Origin: Planctomycetota bacterium
GTDB taxonomy: Bacteria; Planctomycetota; JAJSAM01
Assembly: GCA_029932425.1 (NCBI GenBank)
Contig: JAOZQC010000187.1
Span: 1-6,679 of the forward strand
Length of the DNA stretch: 6,679 bases
Direction of reading: 5' to 3'
The notes under the pieces were generated by a model. It was not told where the DNA came from, did no database searches, and saw only the letters and a program-made list of their open reading frames with translations. Below, piece after piece: positions 6,105 through 6,679 of this stretch. Made by a program: the position numbers and the translations under genes. Every line of letters begins with the position of its first letter. The first letter of the stretch is position 1.

Positions 6105-6464
6105 TCATCCGGTCATCCGGACGATCCGGTTCTCCGCGTCGAGGATGGCGACCTTCGGGCGATGCGTCCGGATCTCCTCCTCGTCCACGAGACCGAAGGC
6201 CATGACGATCACGCGGTCCCCCGGCACGGCGAGCCTCGCCGCCGCCCCGTTCACGCAGATGACCCCGCTCCCCGGCTCCCCCTCGAAGAGGTAGGTCGTG
6301 AAGCGCGCCCCGTTCTCCAGGTTCGCCACGAGCACCCTCTCGTGGGGGACGAGATCCACGGCGTCGAGCAGCTCGCGGTCCACGGTGAGACTGCCCTCGT
6401 AGTCCAGGCGGGACTCCGTCACCCGGGCCAGGTGCAGCTTCGCTCGTAACACGGAACGCCACAT
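6105..6464 (-). CDS. panD: Aspartate 1-decarboxylase proenzyme
   Basis: PanD makes beta-alanine from L-aspartate for pantothenate and CoA. It is made as a proenzyme that cleaves itself between Gly24 and Ser25, and Ser25 becomes the pyruvoyl cofactor. With the ATG at 6464 the protein is 119 residues, normal for the family. The key positions then fall at the numbers known for the Escherichia coli enzyme: Lys9, His11, YEGS with Gly24-Ser25, Arg54, Thr57 and Tyr58 in NGARFTTY, and NGAAA at 72-76. This is why I prefer this start to the in-frame GTG at 6485, which would add seven residues. The C-terminus has the usual DEEEIRTHRPKV region. It is the first gene of the panD-ispE-aroDEK operon. No strong Shine-Dalgarno precedes the ATG; a TACACT -10-like hexamer lies six bases before it, which would fit a leaderless mRNA. 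Confidence 0.96.
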   Translation of the reverse strand: MWRSVLRAKLHLARVTESRLDYEGSLTVDRELLDAVDLVPHERVLVANLENGARFTTYLFEGEPGSGVICVNGAAARLAVPGDRVIVMAFGLVDEEEIRTHRPKVAILDAENRIVRMTG

Positions 6465-6470
6465 GCCGCC

Positions 6471-6476
6471 AGTGTA
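6471..6476 (-). promoter_or_regulatory. Candidate -10 element for a leaderless panD operon mRNA
   Basis: TACACT (four of six -10 consensus bases) lies six bases upstream of the panD ATG. Transcription starting the usual six to seven bases after a -10 would begin at the A of the ATG itself, giving a leaderless operon mRNA. No TTGACA-like -35 is found at 16-18 bases; an AAAAAGATC run lies at 6505-6497. The call rests on spacing and the weak ribosome site and is not strong. Confidence 0.35.
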
Positions 6477-6494
6477 GGACACCACGCGCCGGGG

Positions 6495-6515
6495 GGGATC
6501 TTTTTGCCGGATCCC
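6495..6515. repeat. Inverted repeat upstream of panD
   Basis: GGGATC at 6495-6500 and GATCCC at 6510-6515 form a perfect 6-bp inverted repeat around a 9-base centre that contains a T5/A5 run, ending about 30 bases before the panD ATG. It could be an operator-like site for a dimeric regulator, or chance. The rest of the upstream DNA (6516-6679) holds further GC palindromes (6556-6565 GCCGATCGGC and 6571-6582 GGGGGCGCCCCC) and no gene I can support. Confidence 0.3.
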
Positions 6516-6679
6516 GGGGCCGGCCCGCGCCGCCCGGCGGAGGGGAGGATGCGGGGCCGATCGGCGGCCGGGGGGCGCCCCCTGCGGCGCGCGTCCCGGT
6601 CCCCCCCGGGCCCTCCTCCGCGGGAGACCGAGGTTCGGAGCGGAGAAGGCGGGCTACCGGGACGCGGCCCACGCCCGCC

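Noticed and set aside
3927..6449. Second long plus-strand open frame opposite aroDEK, ispE and panD.
   Set aside because: It is a shadow of three well-recognised minus-strand genes, with compositionally biased translation and no motif.
6465..6485. Alternative GTG start of panD at 6485.
   Set aside because: The ATG at 6464 puts the self-cleavage site at Gly24-Ser25 and Lys9, Arg54 and Tyr58 at the standard family positions.
6549..6679. Possible divergent plus-strand gene: GGAGG-N5-ATG at 6549, and a neighbouring frame with a protein-like tail ending FGAEKAGYRDAAHAR.
   Set aside because: The frame behind the good ribosome site is Arg/Pro-rich and not coding-like, and the frame with the protein-like tail has no start codon. 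The window ends too soon to decide.
6654..6679. Possible 3' end of an upstream minus-strand gene (a few codons ending in TAG at 6656-6654).
   Set aside because: Only seven codons are visible, so there is no way to tell it from chance.

Overview
The window is a very GC-rich (roughly 70% or more by eye) piece of bacterial chromosome. Every supported gene lies on the minus strand, so the biological reading order runs from position 6679 down to 1. I see no transposase, integrase, CRISPR array or phage gene. The content looks like core metabolism plus one secreted protein of unknown role.

Reading direction 6679 to 1: (i) about 215 bases of GC-rich, palindrome-rich DNA upstream of panD; (ii) a compact three-gene operon, panD (aspartate 1-decarboxylase, 6464-6105), ispE (4-diphosphocytidyl-2-C-methyl-D-erythritol kinase, 6103-5180) and a 649-residue gene (5183-3234) that fuses three shikimate-pathway enzymes in one chain, AroD-AroE-AroK; (iii) a 137-base gap with a GC-rich hairpin and an extended -10 promoter; (iv) an 818-residue exported alpha-helical repeat protein (3096-640) with HEAT-like and TPR-like repeats; (v) a self-contained tRNA cassette (promoter 583-556, tRNA-Met 532-457, strong hairpin terminator 447-412); (vi) a poorly coding interval with one coding-like stretch (358-143), then the probable first 14 codons of another minus-strand gene running off the left edge.

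The operon joins three biosynthetic routes: beta-alanine for pantothenate/CoA (PanD), the MEP isoprenoid route (IspE), and three consecutive shikimate steps, 3-dehydroquinate to 3-dehydroshikimate to shikimate to shikimate 3-phosphate. The genes are spaced by 1 base (panD/ispE) and by a GTGA start/stop overlap (ispE/aroDEK), which suggests coupled translation. The main discovery candidate is the D-E-K fusion. AroD-AroE fusions are known (plants, Chlamydia and relatives), and the fungal AROM protein has the order synthase-EPSPS-kinase-dehydratase-dehydrogenase. A bacterial chain with the kinase at the C-terminus behind D-E is an arrangement I do not recall as a standard one. A well-placed internal Shine-Dalgarno and ATG could also release free shikimate kinase.

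Organism: the DHQ dehydratase/shikimate dehydrogenase fusion, the large secreted HEAT-repeat protein with Trp-Trp-x-x-Asn and Thr-Gly-x-Asp...Tyr-Asp-Pro elements, and the very high GC together suggest a high-GC lineage of the Planctomycetota or an allied phylum. This is inference only; no 16S or other marker is present.
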